NCBI RefSeq assembly: GCF_026898115.1
Contig: NZ_CP114036.1
Coordinates: 4,892,001 to 4,956,000 of the forward strand
Length of the DNA stretch: 64,000 nucleotides
Source of the DNA: Streptomyces sp. S465
Lineage (GTDB): Bacteria; Actinomycetota; Actinomycetes; Streptomycetales; Streptomycetaceae
Reading direction: 5' to 3'
Both the position numbers and the translations under genes were made by a program. Of this stretch, positions 7,343 through 15,091 are shown piece after piece (within the stretch, counting starts at the first letter, position 1; the number at the start of each line of letters is the position of its first letter). The notes beneath the pieces were generated by a model that was given only the letters and a program-made list of their open reading frames with translations, did not search any database and was not told the origin of the DNA.

Positions 7343-9333
7343 CACCTCGCCGCCCCCGGGACGGGGACCCGCTCGACCGCGAGCTCGACGAGGCGCTGGC
7401 ACTGGCCAATGAATCGGTGCCCGCACCGGAGCGACCGGCGTCACCCGACGAGGAGGACTGGGCCGACGCCGCCCTGGACCTGGCCAACGGCCACGGCCAC
7501 GGCCACGGTCACGGCCACGGCCGCACGCGCGGACCCGCCCGGGAGAGCGGCCGCGACGACGACTCCACCGGACCGGACTGGGTCGATACCGCGCTGGACC
7601 TGGCCCATGGCCGGACCGGGAAACAGCGGGAGAGCCGCGCTCCGACAGAAGGGGACGGGGGCGCAGGGGCGGCGGCCCCGGACGCCGACATGTGTGTATG
7701 GCGCCAACTCCTGGGCAACTCGACGTCAGAGGGCACCGGCGCCAGACATACGCGGTCCAGGGCCCCCGCCCCGCAGGCCCCGGCCCCGCGCCCGAAGCGC
7801 ACCCCCGGCGCACCCACCTCCCCTCCGCGTCCGCCCTCTCACCAGCCCATGAACGAACCGCACCGCAGCTCCACCTCCTGGCCCGACGCCCGCGCCATCG
7901 CCGCCCGCGCGGCCGTCAAGGAGGCCGCCCACACGGCCCCGGTGATGCGGCCGCTGCCCGAGGCGCTCGGGCAGGTCCTGGCCGCGCCGCTGGCCGCACT
8001 CACCGACCTGCCCCCCTTCGACACCTCCGCGATGGACGGCTGGGCGCTCGCGGGTCCCGGCCCCTGGCGGCTGCCGACCGGCGGAACCGGTGACACCGAG
8101 GAGGACGACCGGGCTCACGGCATCCTCGCCGGACACGACGAGGCGGCCCCCCTGCCCGACGGCCATGCCGTCCGCATCGCCACCGGCGCCCGCGTCCCGC
8201 CCGGCGTCACCGCCGTGCTGCGCAGCGAGTACGGCACCGATGCGGGCGACGGCTGGCTCCACGCGTCCCCCGCCCACCCCGTCGTCCTCGGCCAGGACAT
8301 CCGCACCCGCGGCCAGGAGTGCCGCAGCGGCGATCAGCTGCTCCCGGCCGGGACCCTGATCACCCCCGCCGTACTGGGCCTGGCGGCCGCGGCCGGGTAC
8401 GACGAGCTGCCGACGGTGCGCAGACCGCGCGTCGAGGTGCTGGTCCTCGGCGACGAGCTGCTCACCGAGGGGCTGCCGCACGACGGCCGGATCCGGGACG
8501 CGCTGGGGCCGATGGTCGGGCCGTGGCTGCGGGCGCTCGGCGCCGAGGTGTCCGGCACCCGGCGGCTGACCGACGAGGCGGACGCGGTGTACGCGGCGGT
8601 GGCCGGGTCGTCCGCCGACGTCGTCGTGACGACCGGAGGCACGGCCGCGGGCCCCCTGGACCATGTCCACCCCACCCTGCGCCGCCTGAGCGCCGAGCTG
8701 CTGGTGGACGGGGTGGCGGTGCGCCCCGGCCATCCGATGCTGCTGGCGCGCCTCCCCGCGAGAAACCCTGAGAGTCCCGGCACCCCCGAAAGCGCCGAAG
8801 ACCCAGGAAGTCCGGGAAGCCCGGGAAGTTCAGGAAGCCCAGGAAGTCCTGAGCGTCGCCCGGCCCGGCATCTCGTGGGGCTCCCCGGCAATCCGCTCGC
8901 CGCGGTGTCCGGTCTGCTGACCCTTGCCGAGCCGCTGCTGCGGACGCTGACGGGCCGCCCGGCCCCCGCCCCCGGGCCGGCCCCGCTGGCCGAGACCGTG
9001 CAGGGGCATCCGCGGGACACCCGGCTGGTGCCCGTGGCCTTCCGGCAGGACATGGCGGTGCCGCTGCGCTTCAACGGCCCGGCGATGCTGCGCGGAATCG
9101 CGGTGGCCGACGGCCTCGCCGTGATCCCGCCCGGCGGGGCGAAGCGGGGCACCGAGATCGAGGTGCTGGACCTCCCGTGGTCGGCGAACGCGACCGACCA
9201 AGCGGCAGACCGGGCGACACACAGAGCGACGGACCGAGCGACACACAGAGCGACGGACCGAATGACAGGCCATCAAGCCAAGGACGCCGGAGACGGCGAC
9301 GAGGAGATATCCCCCGAGGAGGGTCCGGCGTGA
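7339..9333 (+). CDS. moeA: Molybdopterin molybdenumtransferase MoeA with unusual low-complexity extensions
   Basis: A 664-residue protein if started at the GTG that overlaps the mobA stop; an internal ATG at 7849 gives about 494 residues. The MoeA core, which inserts molybdenum into adenylylated molybdopterin, starts near residue 171. It carries PPFDTSAMDGWALAG, the MPT-binding motif VVTTGGTAAGPLDHVHP and GLPGNPLAA. Additions: an acidic N-terminus with two DWxDxALDLAxG units (residues about 40-51 and 80-91) around a five-fold His-Gly tract (residues 52-61); a Gly/Ser/Pro insertion (residues about 475-510); and ATHRATDR tandem repeats at the C-terminus. Coupling to mobA favours the long form. 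Its stop overlaps the next start. Confidence 0.83.
   Translation: MTPRRPRDGDPLDRELDEALALANESVPAPERPASPDEEDWADAALDLANGHGHGHGHGHGRTRGPARESGRDDDSTGPDWVDTALDLAHGRTGKQRESRAPTEGDGGAGAAAPDADMCVWRQLLGNSTSEGTGARHTRSRAPAPQAPAPRPKRTPGAPTSPPRPPSHQPMNEPHRSSTSWPDARAIAARAAVKEAAHTAPVMRPLPEALGQVLAAPLAALTDLPPFDTSAMDGWALAGPGPWRLPTGGTGDTEEDDRAHGILAGHDEAAPLPDGHAVRIATGARVPPGVTAVLRSEYGTDAGDGWLHASPAHPVVLGQDIRTRGQECRSGDQLLPAGTLITPAVLGLAAAAGYDELPTVRRPRVEVLVLGDELLTEGLPHDGRIRDALGPMVGPWLRALGAEVSGTRRLTDEADAVYAAVAGSSADVVVTTGGTAAGPLDHVHPTLRRLSAELLVDGVAVRPGHPMLLARLPARNPESPGTPESAEDPGSPGSPGSSGSPGSPERRPARHLVGLPGNPLAAVSGLLTLAEPLLRTLTGRPAPAPGPAPLAETVQGHPRDTRLVPVAFRQDMAVPLRFNGPAMLRGIAVADGLAVIPPGGAKRGTEIEVLDLPWSANATDQAADRATHRATDRATHRATDRMTGHQAKDAGDGDEEISPEEGPA
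9214..9261 (+). repeat. 24-bp perfect tandem duplication at the moeA 3' end
   Basis: Two identical adjacent 24-bp units (9214-9237 and 9238-9261) each encode ATHRATDR. The repeat is in frame and lies beyond the conserved MoeA fold, so it should be tolerated and could vary in copy number between strains. Confidence 0.9.
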
Positions 9334-10385
9334 AGCTGCCCAGCCATGACGCGGCCGCCCGCACCCCCGGGGACGGCGGCCACCGCGTCCATCTGCCGCA
9401 CTTCCCCGCGGGCCCGCTGCGCCAGGTGGTCCGTCGGCTGCTGCTGGCGCTGCTGGTGATGGTGGTGACGGTGGCCATCGTGTACGTCGACCGCGCCGGC
9501 TACCACGACAACTCCGACGACGAGGTCGACTTCCTCGACGCCGTCTATTACTCGACCGTCACGCTGTCGACGACCGGCTACGGCGACATCGTGCCGTACA
9601 GCGACAGCGCGCGGCTTTGTAACATCCTGCTGGTCACACCGTTGCGCGTGCTGTTTCTGATCATCCTGGTCGGCACCACCCTGGAAGTCCTGGCCGAACG
9701 CACCCGCGAGCAGTACCGCTTGAACCGCTGGAGGTCAGCGTTGCGTGATCACACCGTCGTCGTCGGCTTCGGCACAAAGGGGCGGTCCGCGGTGCAGACC
9801 CTCTGTGCGACGGGGCTGCCCAAGAACCGCGTGGTCGTGGTCGACCCCAACCACAAGGTGATCGAGGCGGCGAACGCGGAGGGGTTCGCCGGGGTGGTGG
9901 GTGACGCGACCCGCAGCGATGTGCTGTTGCGGGCGGAGGCGCAGCGCGCCCGCCAGTTCGTGATCGCCACTCAGCGCGATGACACCGCCGTGCTGGTCAC
10001 GCTGACGGCCCGACAGCTCAACCGGGGCGCCAACATCGTGGCGGCGGTGCGCGAGGAGGAGAACGCGCCGCTGCTGCGCCAGTCCGGGGCCGACGCGGTG
10101 ATCACCAGCGCCAGCGCGGCGGGGCGGCTGCTGGGCATGAGCGTGCAGAGCCCGACGGCCGGGGCGGTGATCGAGGATCTGATCCAGCAGGGCACGGGGC
10201 TGGACCTGGTGGAGCGCACGGTGGTGAAGGCGGAGGTGGGCAAATCGGTGCGGGATACGGACGACCTCGTGGTGTCCGTGCTGCGCGGCCATCGCCTGCT
10301 CGCGTACGACGACCCCGACGCCAGTCCGCTGCGGGCGGCCGATCGGCTGATCACGATCGTTCGCGCGCCGATGGTCCAGGAGTAG
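9330..10385 (+). CDS. Two-TM potassium channel with RCK/TrkA-N domain
   Basis: A 351-residue ligand-gated K+ channel subunit. A first membrane helix (LLLALLVMVVTVAIVYV, about residues 34-50) is followed by the pore loop with selectivity filter TTGYGD. A second helix (LLVTPLRVLFLIILVGTTL) leads to a cytoplasmic Rossmann RCK domain opening with VVVGFGTKGRS and a C-terminal TrkA-C-like part. Such proteins form tetrameric, nucleotide- or Ca2+-regulated channels (family knowledge). The GTG start overlaps the moeA stop, so it is cotranslated with the molybdenum genes although no functional link is obvious. The next gene starts 10 nt after its stop. Confidence 0.9.
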   Translation: MKLPSHDAAARTPGDGGHRVHLPHFPAGPLRQVVRRLLLALLVMVVTVAIVYVDRAGYHDNSDDEVDFLDAVYYSTVTLSTTGYGDIVPYSDSARLCNILLVTPLRVLFLIILVGTTLEVLAERTREQYRLNRWRSALRDHTVVVGFGTKGRSAVQTLCATGLPKNRVVVVDPNHKVIEAANAEGFAGVVGDATRSDVLLRAEAQRARQFVIATQRDDTAVLVTLTARQLNRGANIVAAVREEENAPLLRQSGADAVITSASAAGRLLGMSVQSPTAGAVIEDLIQQGTGLDLVERTVVKAEVGKSVRDTDDLVVSVLRGHRLLAYDDPDASPLRAADRLITIVRAPMVQE

Positions 10386-10395
10386 CCTCGCGGCC

Positions 10396-11373
10396 ATGCA
10401 TGCGATCACGATTCCCGAACCCGGTGGCCCCGAAGCCCTGGTATGGGCCGAGGTCCCCGATCCCGTGCCCGGCGAGGGGGAGGTCCTGGTCGACGTCGCC
10501 GCCGGTGGCGTCAACCGCGCGGATGTGCTGCAACGTCAGGGCTTCTACCCGCCGCCGGCCGGCGCCCCGCCCTACCCCGGTCTGGAGTGCTCGGGCCGGA
10601 TCTCGGCGCTGGGCCCCGGCGTCACCGGCTGGGCGGTGGGCGACGAGGTGTGCGCCCTGCTCGCGGGCGGCGGGTACGCCGAGAAGGTGGCGGTCCCGGC
10701 GGGGCAACTGCTGCCCGTCCCCGAGGGCGTGGACCTGGTCACGGCCGCCGCGCTGCCCGAAGTGACCGCGACCGTATGGTCCAACGTCTTCATGATCTCC
10801 CACCTCCGGCCGGGTGAGACGCTGTTGGTGCACGGCGGGTCGAGCGGTATCGGCACCATGGCGATCCAGCTCGCGAAGGCGGTCGGGGCGCGGGTCGCGG
10901 TGACCGCGGGCGGTCCGAAGAAGCTGGCGTCCTGCCGGGAGCTGGGGGCCGACATCCTCATCGACTACCGCGAGCAGGACTTCGTCGAGGAGATTCGCCA
11001 GGCCACCGATGGTGCGGGAGCGGACGTCATCCTGGACATCGTGGGCGCGAAGTACCTCGCCAAGAACGTGGAGACGCTCGCCGTCAACGGCCGGTTGGCG
11101 ATCATCGGGATGCAGGGCGGCGCGAAGGCCGAGCTGAACCTGGGCACCCTGCTGTCCAAGAGCGCCGCCGTGACGGCCACCGGGCTGCGAGCCCGCTCGC
11201 TGGCACAGAAGGCGGCGATCATCGCGGCGGTCCGGGAACACGTCTGGCCGCTGATCGGCAGCGGCCGGGTCCGCCCGATCGTCTACCGCACCACCCCGAT
11301 GCGGGAGGCCCCGGAGGCCCACCGGCTGATGGAGTCCAGCGAGCATGTGGGGAAGATCCTGCTGACGACGTGA
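10396..11373 (+). CDS. NAD(P)H quinone oxidoreductase, zinc-less MDR family (PIG3-like)
   Basis: A 325-residue medium-chain reductase. The N-terminal GroES-like fold contains GGVNRADVLQRQGFYPPP and GLECSGRI, typical of the quinone-oxidoreductase/PIG3 branch. The NADP-binding Rossmann segment is VHGGSSGIGTMAIQLAKAVG. No cysteine/histidine set for structural zinc is evident. It would reduce quinones or electrophiles with NADPH in the cytoplasm. It starts 10 nt after the K+-channel gene and is probably the last gene of the run beginning at bkdA, because a repeat-rich non-coding stretch follows. Confidence 0.88.
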   Translation: MHAITIPEPGGPEALVWAEVPDPVPGEGEVLVDVAAGGVNRADVLQRQGFYPPPAGAPPYPGLECSGRISALGPGVTGWAVGDEVCALLAGGGYAEKVAVPAGQLLPVPEGVDLVTAAALPEVTATVWSNVFMISHLRPGETLLVHGGSSGIGTMAIQLAKAVGARVAVTAGGPKKLASCRELGADILIDYREQDFVEEIRQATDGAGADVILDIVGAKYLAKNVETLAVNGRLAIIGMQGGAKAELNLGTLLSKSAAVTATGLRARSLAQKAAIIAAVREHVWPLIGSGRVRPIVYRTTPMREAPEAHRLMESSEHVGKILLTT

Positions 11374-11760
11374 GCGAGTCCGGTGGATCCGGTGTGGCCG
11401 GATATCGATCGGGCGTCGCCCCGGTGCGAGTCCGGTGGGCCCGGTGTGGCCGAGCCCGGTGCGAGGCCGGTGGGTCCAGCGGGCGGCCGGGTACCGTCAG
11501 GCGTCGCCAAGGTGCGGTCCGCAGGGGCGGACGGTGGGCTCGGTCGCTGGTCCGGGCGGCCGCCCGGTGCCGGTCCCGGTGTATCCGGGCGCGTTCGGGT
11601 GTGGCCCTGTGCCGGTCCGGGCGCGTTCGGGTGTGGCTGGGTGTGGCCTTGGCCACCCGATGGGGCCCGGCCCAGGCCGGTGGTCCGGCGGGGCGGGTTA
11701 TGCCCCGGCGCCCAGCCGTCGCAGCCCGGCGCGGTCCCCGTGACCCCAGCGGGTCCGGTG
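11374..11760. repeat. GC-rich intergenic region with degenerate direct repeats
   Basis: This is the bulk of a 505-bp gap (11374-11878). Several frames are open, but none shows protein-like composition or a ribosome site, so I call no gene. A 27-bp element recurs at 11374-11400 and 11426-11452 (two mismatches) with a decayed third copy after 11455. A 22-bp element is perfect at 11584-11605 and 11616-11637, with a 32-bp period. The sequence is dominated by CCGGTGTGGCC-like words and looks like an expanding minisatellite. Confidence 0.7.
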
Positions 11761-11761
11761 C

Positions 11762-11795
11762 GTACGGAACCGTACGATTCCGTACGGTTCCGTGC
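11762..11795. promoter_or_regulatory. 34-bp inverted repeat upstream of the small wall/membrane protein gene
   Basis: The arms GTACGGAACCGTACG (11762-11776) and CGTACGGTTCCGTGC (11781-11795) pair at 14 of 15 positions around a 4-nt loop, and the left arm is itself nearly palindromic. It lies 83 bp before the next start. It could be an operator or a terminator for the upstream operon; there is no T-tract. Confidence 0.5.
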
Positions 11796-11878
11796 GGATG
11801 CGTTAAAGATGCCCGAGCCATACCCTCATGTGACGCTGATCCCGTTACGCAATGGTTCGGCACGGGAGGGTGACCACC

Positions 11879-12382
11879 GTGAACCCTGCGACGCTTCGCA
11901 CGCTCCCCGCGGCGGCCCTGCTGGCGGGTACCGCGCTGACCGCCGCCCCCGCTGCCCTCGCCGCCGCTCCCCGCGGCGACGACACCGGCAGCGGGCTGGC
12001 GGGCACTCGTGCGGGTGAGGGCCGTGCGCACCCCGGCCGCACCGGGACGCCCGCCACCTCGCCGTCGGACGACGGCCCCTCGACCGGGGCGCCGGACGGG
12101 GACCAGGGGGACGAGGGGAGAGACGAGGAGGGGGAGGACGAGAGCGCCGGGCGGTTTTCGCTGGTGCCCGAGTGGACGCCGTCCTCCGTGCCCGTCCCGG
12201 AGCGGCCGGACCGGCACCAGGCGCGCGAGTCGCTCCCGTCCGGGCAGCCTTACGGTGGCCGGCGGACCGCCTCCGAGCCCAGTGGACGGGCGATGCGGGT
12301 GCTGCCGCTGGGCACCGGTCTGGCGCTCACCGGTCTCGGCCTCGGCCTGGCGTTCTTCGGTCTGCGGCTGCGCCGCCGCTGA
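11879..12382 (+). CDS. Small secreted or membrane-anchored protein of unknown function
   Basis: A 167-residue protein I cannot assign. A signal peptide (LPAAALLAGTALTAAPAALAA) occupies the first 27 or so residues. A Gly/Asp/Glu-rich disordered stretch follows, then WTPSSVPVPERPDR, and the protein ends with one membrane helix (LGTGLALTGLGLGLAFFGL) and a basic tail LRLRRR. That layout suggests a wall-spanning protein held at the membrane, but there is no sortase motif. GTG 11879 was chosen because GGGAGG lies 9 nt before it; ATG 11852 is an alternative. The next gene begins 64 nt later on the same strand. Confidence 0.7.
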   Translation: MNPATLRTLPAAALLAGTALTAAPAALAAAPRGDDTGSGLAGTRAGEGRAHPGRTGTPATSPSDDGPSTGAPDGDQGDEGRDEEGEDESAGRFSLVPEWTPSSVPVPERPDRHQARESLPSGQPYGGRRTASEPSGRAMRVLPLGTGLALTGLGLGLAFFGLRLRRR

Positions 12383-12446
12383 CATCGGCGCCGGATTCCC
12401 CGACCCTCGCCCTCCGCGCCGGGTGCCGGTGCGGAACAATAGGGGT

Positions 12447-13016
12447 ATGAACCAGCCGATGAACGAACGAGCGCAGGAGAGCCCGCACGTCCTGGTCGTC
12501 GGTCCGGACGGCATGGCACTCGGCGGCGTCGCTCCTGCTTCTGGCGAGGACAGTGGTGACGACGAGTCGCGCGAGGTTCCCGTGACGGACATGGTCGAAC
12601 AGCCGGCGAAGGTCATGCGGATCGGCAGCATGATCAAGCAGCTGCTGGAGGAGGTCCGCGCCGCGCCTCTCGACGAGGCCAGCCGGGTCCGGCTCAAGGA
12701 GATCCACTCCAGCTCGGTGAAGGAGCTGGAGGACGGGCTGGCACCCGAGCTGATCGGGGAGCTGGAGCGGCTGTCGCTGCCCTTCACGGACGACGCGGTG
12801 CCCACCGAGGCGGAACTGCGCATCGCCCAGGCCCAGTTGGTCGGCTGGCTGGAGGGGCTGTTCCACGGTATCCAGACCACCCTGTTCGCCCAGCAGATGG
12901 CGGCGCGCGCTCAGCTGGAGCAGATGCGCCGGGCGCTGCCGCCGGGGCTCGGCGGGGGCGAGGAGGACGAGGTGGCGCCCAAGCAGGGCGGCGCCCGCTC
13001 GGGCCCGTATCTCTGA
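12447..13016 (+). CDS. bpa: Bacterial proteasome activator Bpa (DUF2587)
   Basis: A 189-residue homologue of mycobacterial Bpa/PafE, the ATP-independent ring that opens the 20S proteasome gate. Signatures are KVMRIGSMIKQLLEEVRAAP, RLKEIHSSSVKELEDGLAPE and the helical AELRIAQAQLVGWLEGLFHG. The extreme C-terminus is GPYL; mycobacterial Bpa ends GQYL, the motif that docks into proteasome pockets, so position -3 differs. The N-terminus (residues 1-50) is variable and probably disordered. ATG 12447 has AGGGG just upstream; ATG 12462 is possible. A strong terminator hairpin follows. Confidence 0.93.
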   Translation: MNQPMNERAQESPHVLVVGPDGMALGGVAPASGEDSGDDESREVPVTDMVEQPAKVMRIGSMIKQLLEEVRAAPLDEASRVRLKEIHSSSVKELEDGLAPELIGELERLSLPFTDDAVPTEAELRIAQAQLVGWLEGLFHGIQTTLFAQQMAARAQLEQMRRALPPGLGGGEEDEVAPKQGGARSGPYL

Positions 13017-13058
13017 GCCGCTCACCAGGCCCTTGATGCGTGGGCCGCACGACGAAAC

Positions 13059-13098
13059 GACGCCGCGGGCCTCATCCGGAGATGAGGCCCGCGGCGTC
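13059..13098. terminator. Bidirectional terminator between bpa and the kinase gene
   Basis: A perfect 18-bp stem (13059-13076 with 13081-13098) around the tetraloop CGGA lies between two convergent genes and should end both transcripts. Confidence 0.85.
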
Positions 13099-13133
13099 GG
13101 TGTGCCGGGCGCGGCCGGGCCGGGGAGCCGTGC

Positions 13134-14780
13134 CTACCCGGGGTTGCCGGTGGAGACGGTCAGCTCGATGGTGTCCGTCTTGGGGTTGTACGGCTCGTAG
13201 TTCCGGTACGTGTAATTGAGGACCGTGCCCTTGCCCCACAGATTCTCGTCCTGGGGCACCACGCGGTATTTCCAGCCGGCCGCGCGGATGCACTTCTTCA
13301 CCGAGTCGATGTAGAGGTTCTGGAAGTCGGGCACCGTGTACGTGCCCTTCTCGTCGTCGTCCTCGTATGCGTCGGTGCACTTCTCCGGGTCGATCGTCTT
13401 CGTCTTGTCGCCCATGCGGAAGCCCGCGGAGGTCGCGGAGGCCGACGGGGACGTCGATGTGTCGCCGCCCTTGCTCTCGTCCTCGGAACCGCCGCCGCCG
13501 TTGAGCGCGACCACCAGGATCACGGCGATGACCGCGACCGCCGCGACGACGGCCGAACCTATGATCACGCGCTTGTTGCCGTTGCCGCCACCGCTGCCGG
13601 ACGGCGTCGAGGCGGGCGAGATGTTGTACGGCGGCGGGGTGCTGGGGCCGCCCGGGTACGCCGGCGTCGGGGCCTGGTAGCCCTGCTGCCCCATCGGCTG
13701 GCCGGTGGACGGGGGCGGGGTGGACGGGCCGAAGGCGCCGTACTGCCCGGCGGAGGGCTGCGGCTGGTACGGCGTCTGGACGCTGCCGGGGCCCGGGGCG
13801 GGCGTCTGCTGGTCGATCGGCGGGAAGACCGCCGAGCCGACACCGGCGCCGCTGCGGGCCGGCGGACCGCCGCTGATGATGATCGGCGAGGCACCGGTCT
13901 GACCGGTACGGGTGACCCGGACGCATTCGTCGCGCATGGCCTCGGCGTTCGGGAAGCGCTCGTTCGGGTTCTTCTTCAGGGCGCGGGCGACCAGCGCGTC
14001 CACTGCCGGGGGTATGGACTGGTTGATCGTGGAGGGCGCGACCGGCTCCTCCTGTACGTGCGCGTACGCGATGGCCAGCGGCGAGTCCGCGTCGAAGGGC
14101 AGCCGGCCGGTCAGCAGCTCGAAGAGCATGATGCCGACCGAGTACAGATCGCTGCGGGCGTCGACGCCGCGGCCCAGCGCCTGCTCGGGGGAGAGGTACT
14201 GCGGGGTGCCGACCACCATGCCGGTCTGGGTCATGGAGGTGACCCCGGACTGCATGGCGCGGGCGATGCCGAAGTCCATGACTTTGACCACATCGCGCTT
14301 GGTCATCATCACGTTGCCCGGCTTGATGTCGCGGTGGACCAGCCCCATCTCATGGCTGATCTCCAGCGCCGCCAGCACATCGCCGGTGATCTTCAGTGCC
14401 TTTTCGGTCGGCATCGCACCGTATTGCCGGACATCGGTGTCCAGAACCGAACGCAGCGGATGCCCCTCGATGTACTCCATGACGATGTACGGCATCAGCG
14501 AGCCGCCGATGTCGTCCTCGCCGGTGTCGAAGACCGAAACGATGTTGGGGTGCGTGAGTTTCGCAACAGCCTGGGCCTCGCGGCGGAAACGCTCGCGGAA
14601 GGACTGCTCCCGCCCCAGCTCGGTGTGCAGCGTCTTGATCGCGACCTGGCGGGCCAGCACGGTGTCGTAGGCCAGGTGCACGGAGGCCATGCCGCCCTCG
14701 CCCAGCAGGTCACGCAGCTGATAGCGGCCGTTCGCCAGAGAGTGGCCTTGGTACCGCCCTGATGCGCCGTGCTGGCTCAT
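13134..14780 (-). CDS. Receptor-type Ser/Thr protein kinase (PknB-like) with one PASTA-like domain
   Basis: A 548-residue kinase. The cytoplasmic domain (about 18-285) has the glycine loop LGEGGMASVH, VAIKTLH (ATP lysine), the catalytic loop HRDIKPGNVM, DFGIA and an activation loop rich in Thr/Ser (SGVTSMTQTGMVVGTPQYLS). A Pro/Gln/Gly-rich juxtamembrane region leads to a membrane helix (about 403-427). The extracytoplasmic end carries a single PASTA-like module from YTVPDFQNLYIDSVKKCIRA, with two cysteines nearby. By analogy it would sense wall-related ligands. ATG 14780 has GAGGGGAAG upstream. It diverges from a second kinase gene; the pair corresponds, as I recall, to SCO3821/SCO3820. Confidence 0.92.
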   Translation of the reverse strand: MSQHGASGRYQGHSLANGRYQLRDLLGEGGMASVHLAYDTVLARQVAIKTLHTELGREQSFRERFRREAQAVAKLTHPNIVSVFDTGEDDIGGSLMPYIVMEYIEGHPLRSVLDTDVRQYGAMPTEKALKITGDVLAALEISHEMGLVHRDIKPGNVMMTKRDVVKVMDFGIARAMQSGVTSMTQTGMVVGTPQYLSPEQALGRGVDARSDLYSVGIMLFELLTGRLPFDADSPLAIAYAHVQEEPVAPSTINQSIPPAVDALVARALKKNPNERFPNAEAMRDECVRVTRTGQTGASPIIISGGPPARSGAGVGSAVFPPIDQQTPAPGPGSVQTPYQPQPSAGQYGAFGPSTPPPSTGQPMGQQGYQAPTPAYPGGPSTPPPYNISPASTPSGSGGGNGNKRVIIGSAVVAAVAVIAVILVVALNGGGGSEDESKGGDTSTSPSASATSAGFRMGDKTKTIDPEKCTDAYEDDDEKGTYTVPDFQNLYIDSVKKCIRAAGWKYRVVPQDENLWGKGTVLNYTYRNYEPYNPKTDTIELTVSTGNPG

Positions 14781-15091
14781 GTCGTACTTCCCCCTCGGCG
14801 CACCCACTACTCCGACGCGCACGTTTCGACGCATTGATCTTGACGTTCTGGATATCGTGGCCAAGTCTGCCCCAGGCCACGGACACGTCAAGCCACGTGC
14901 CCGTTCCGTGACCGGATGCGTAAGAACCCGTCACGCGATTTGCATCGCTTCAGCGTCAACAGGTTTGATGACCGGTCCATCACCAACCGACGCGCGGCGC
15001 GAAGGCTGTAGCGTGCCTAGCGGGAACCGTACCGCCCGTGGGCGGGGCGATCTCTACCAGACCCCCACCGAGAACGAGACGGCGAGGACCG
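14781..15091. other. Divergent promoter region between two kinase genes
   Basis: This 311-bp non-coding stretch must hold promoters for both kinase genes. I can place the ribosome sites (GAGGGGAAG read leftward and GGCGAGGA read rightward) but no unambiguous -35/-10 pair. No long palindrome or RNA-like structure stands out. Confidence 0.6.

Noticed and set aside
11383..12018. Open frames across the repeat-rich gap
   Set aside because: Three frames are open at once, with Arg/Pro/Gly composition and no ribosome sites; the DNA repeats explain them.
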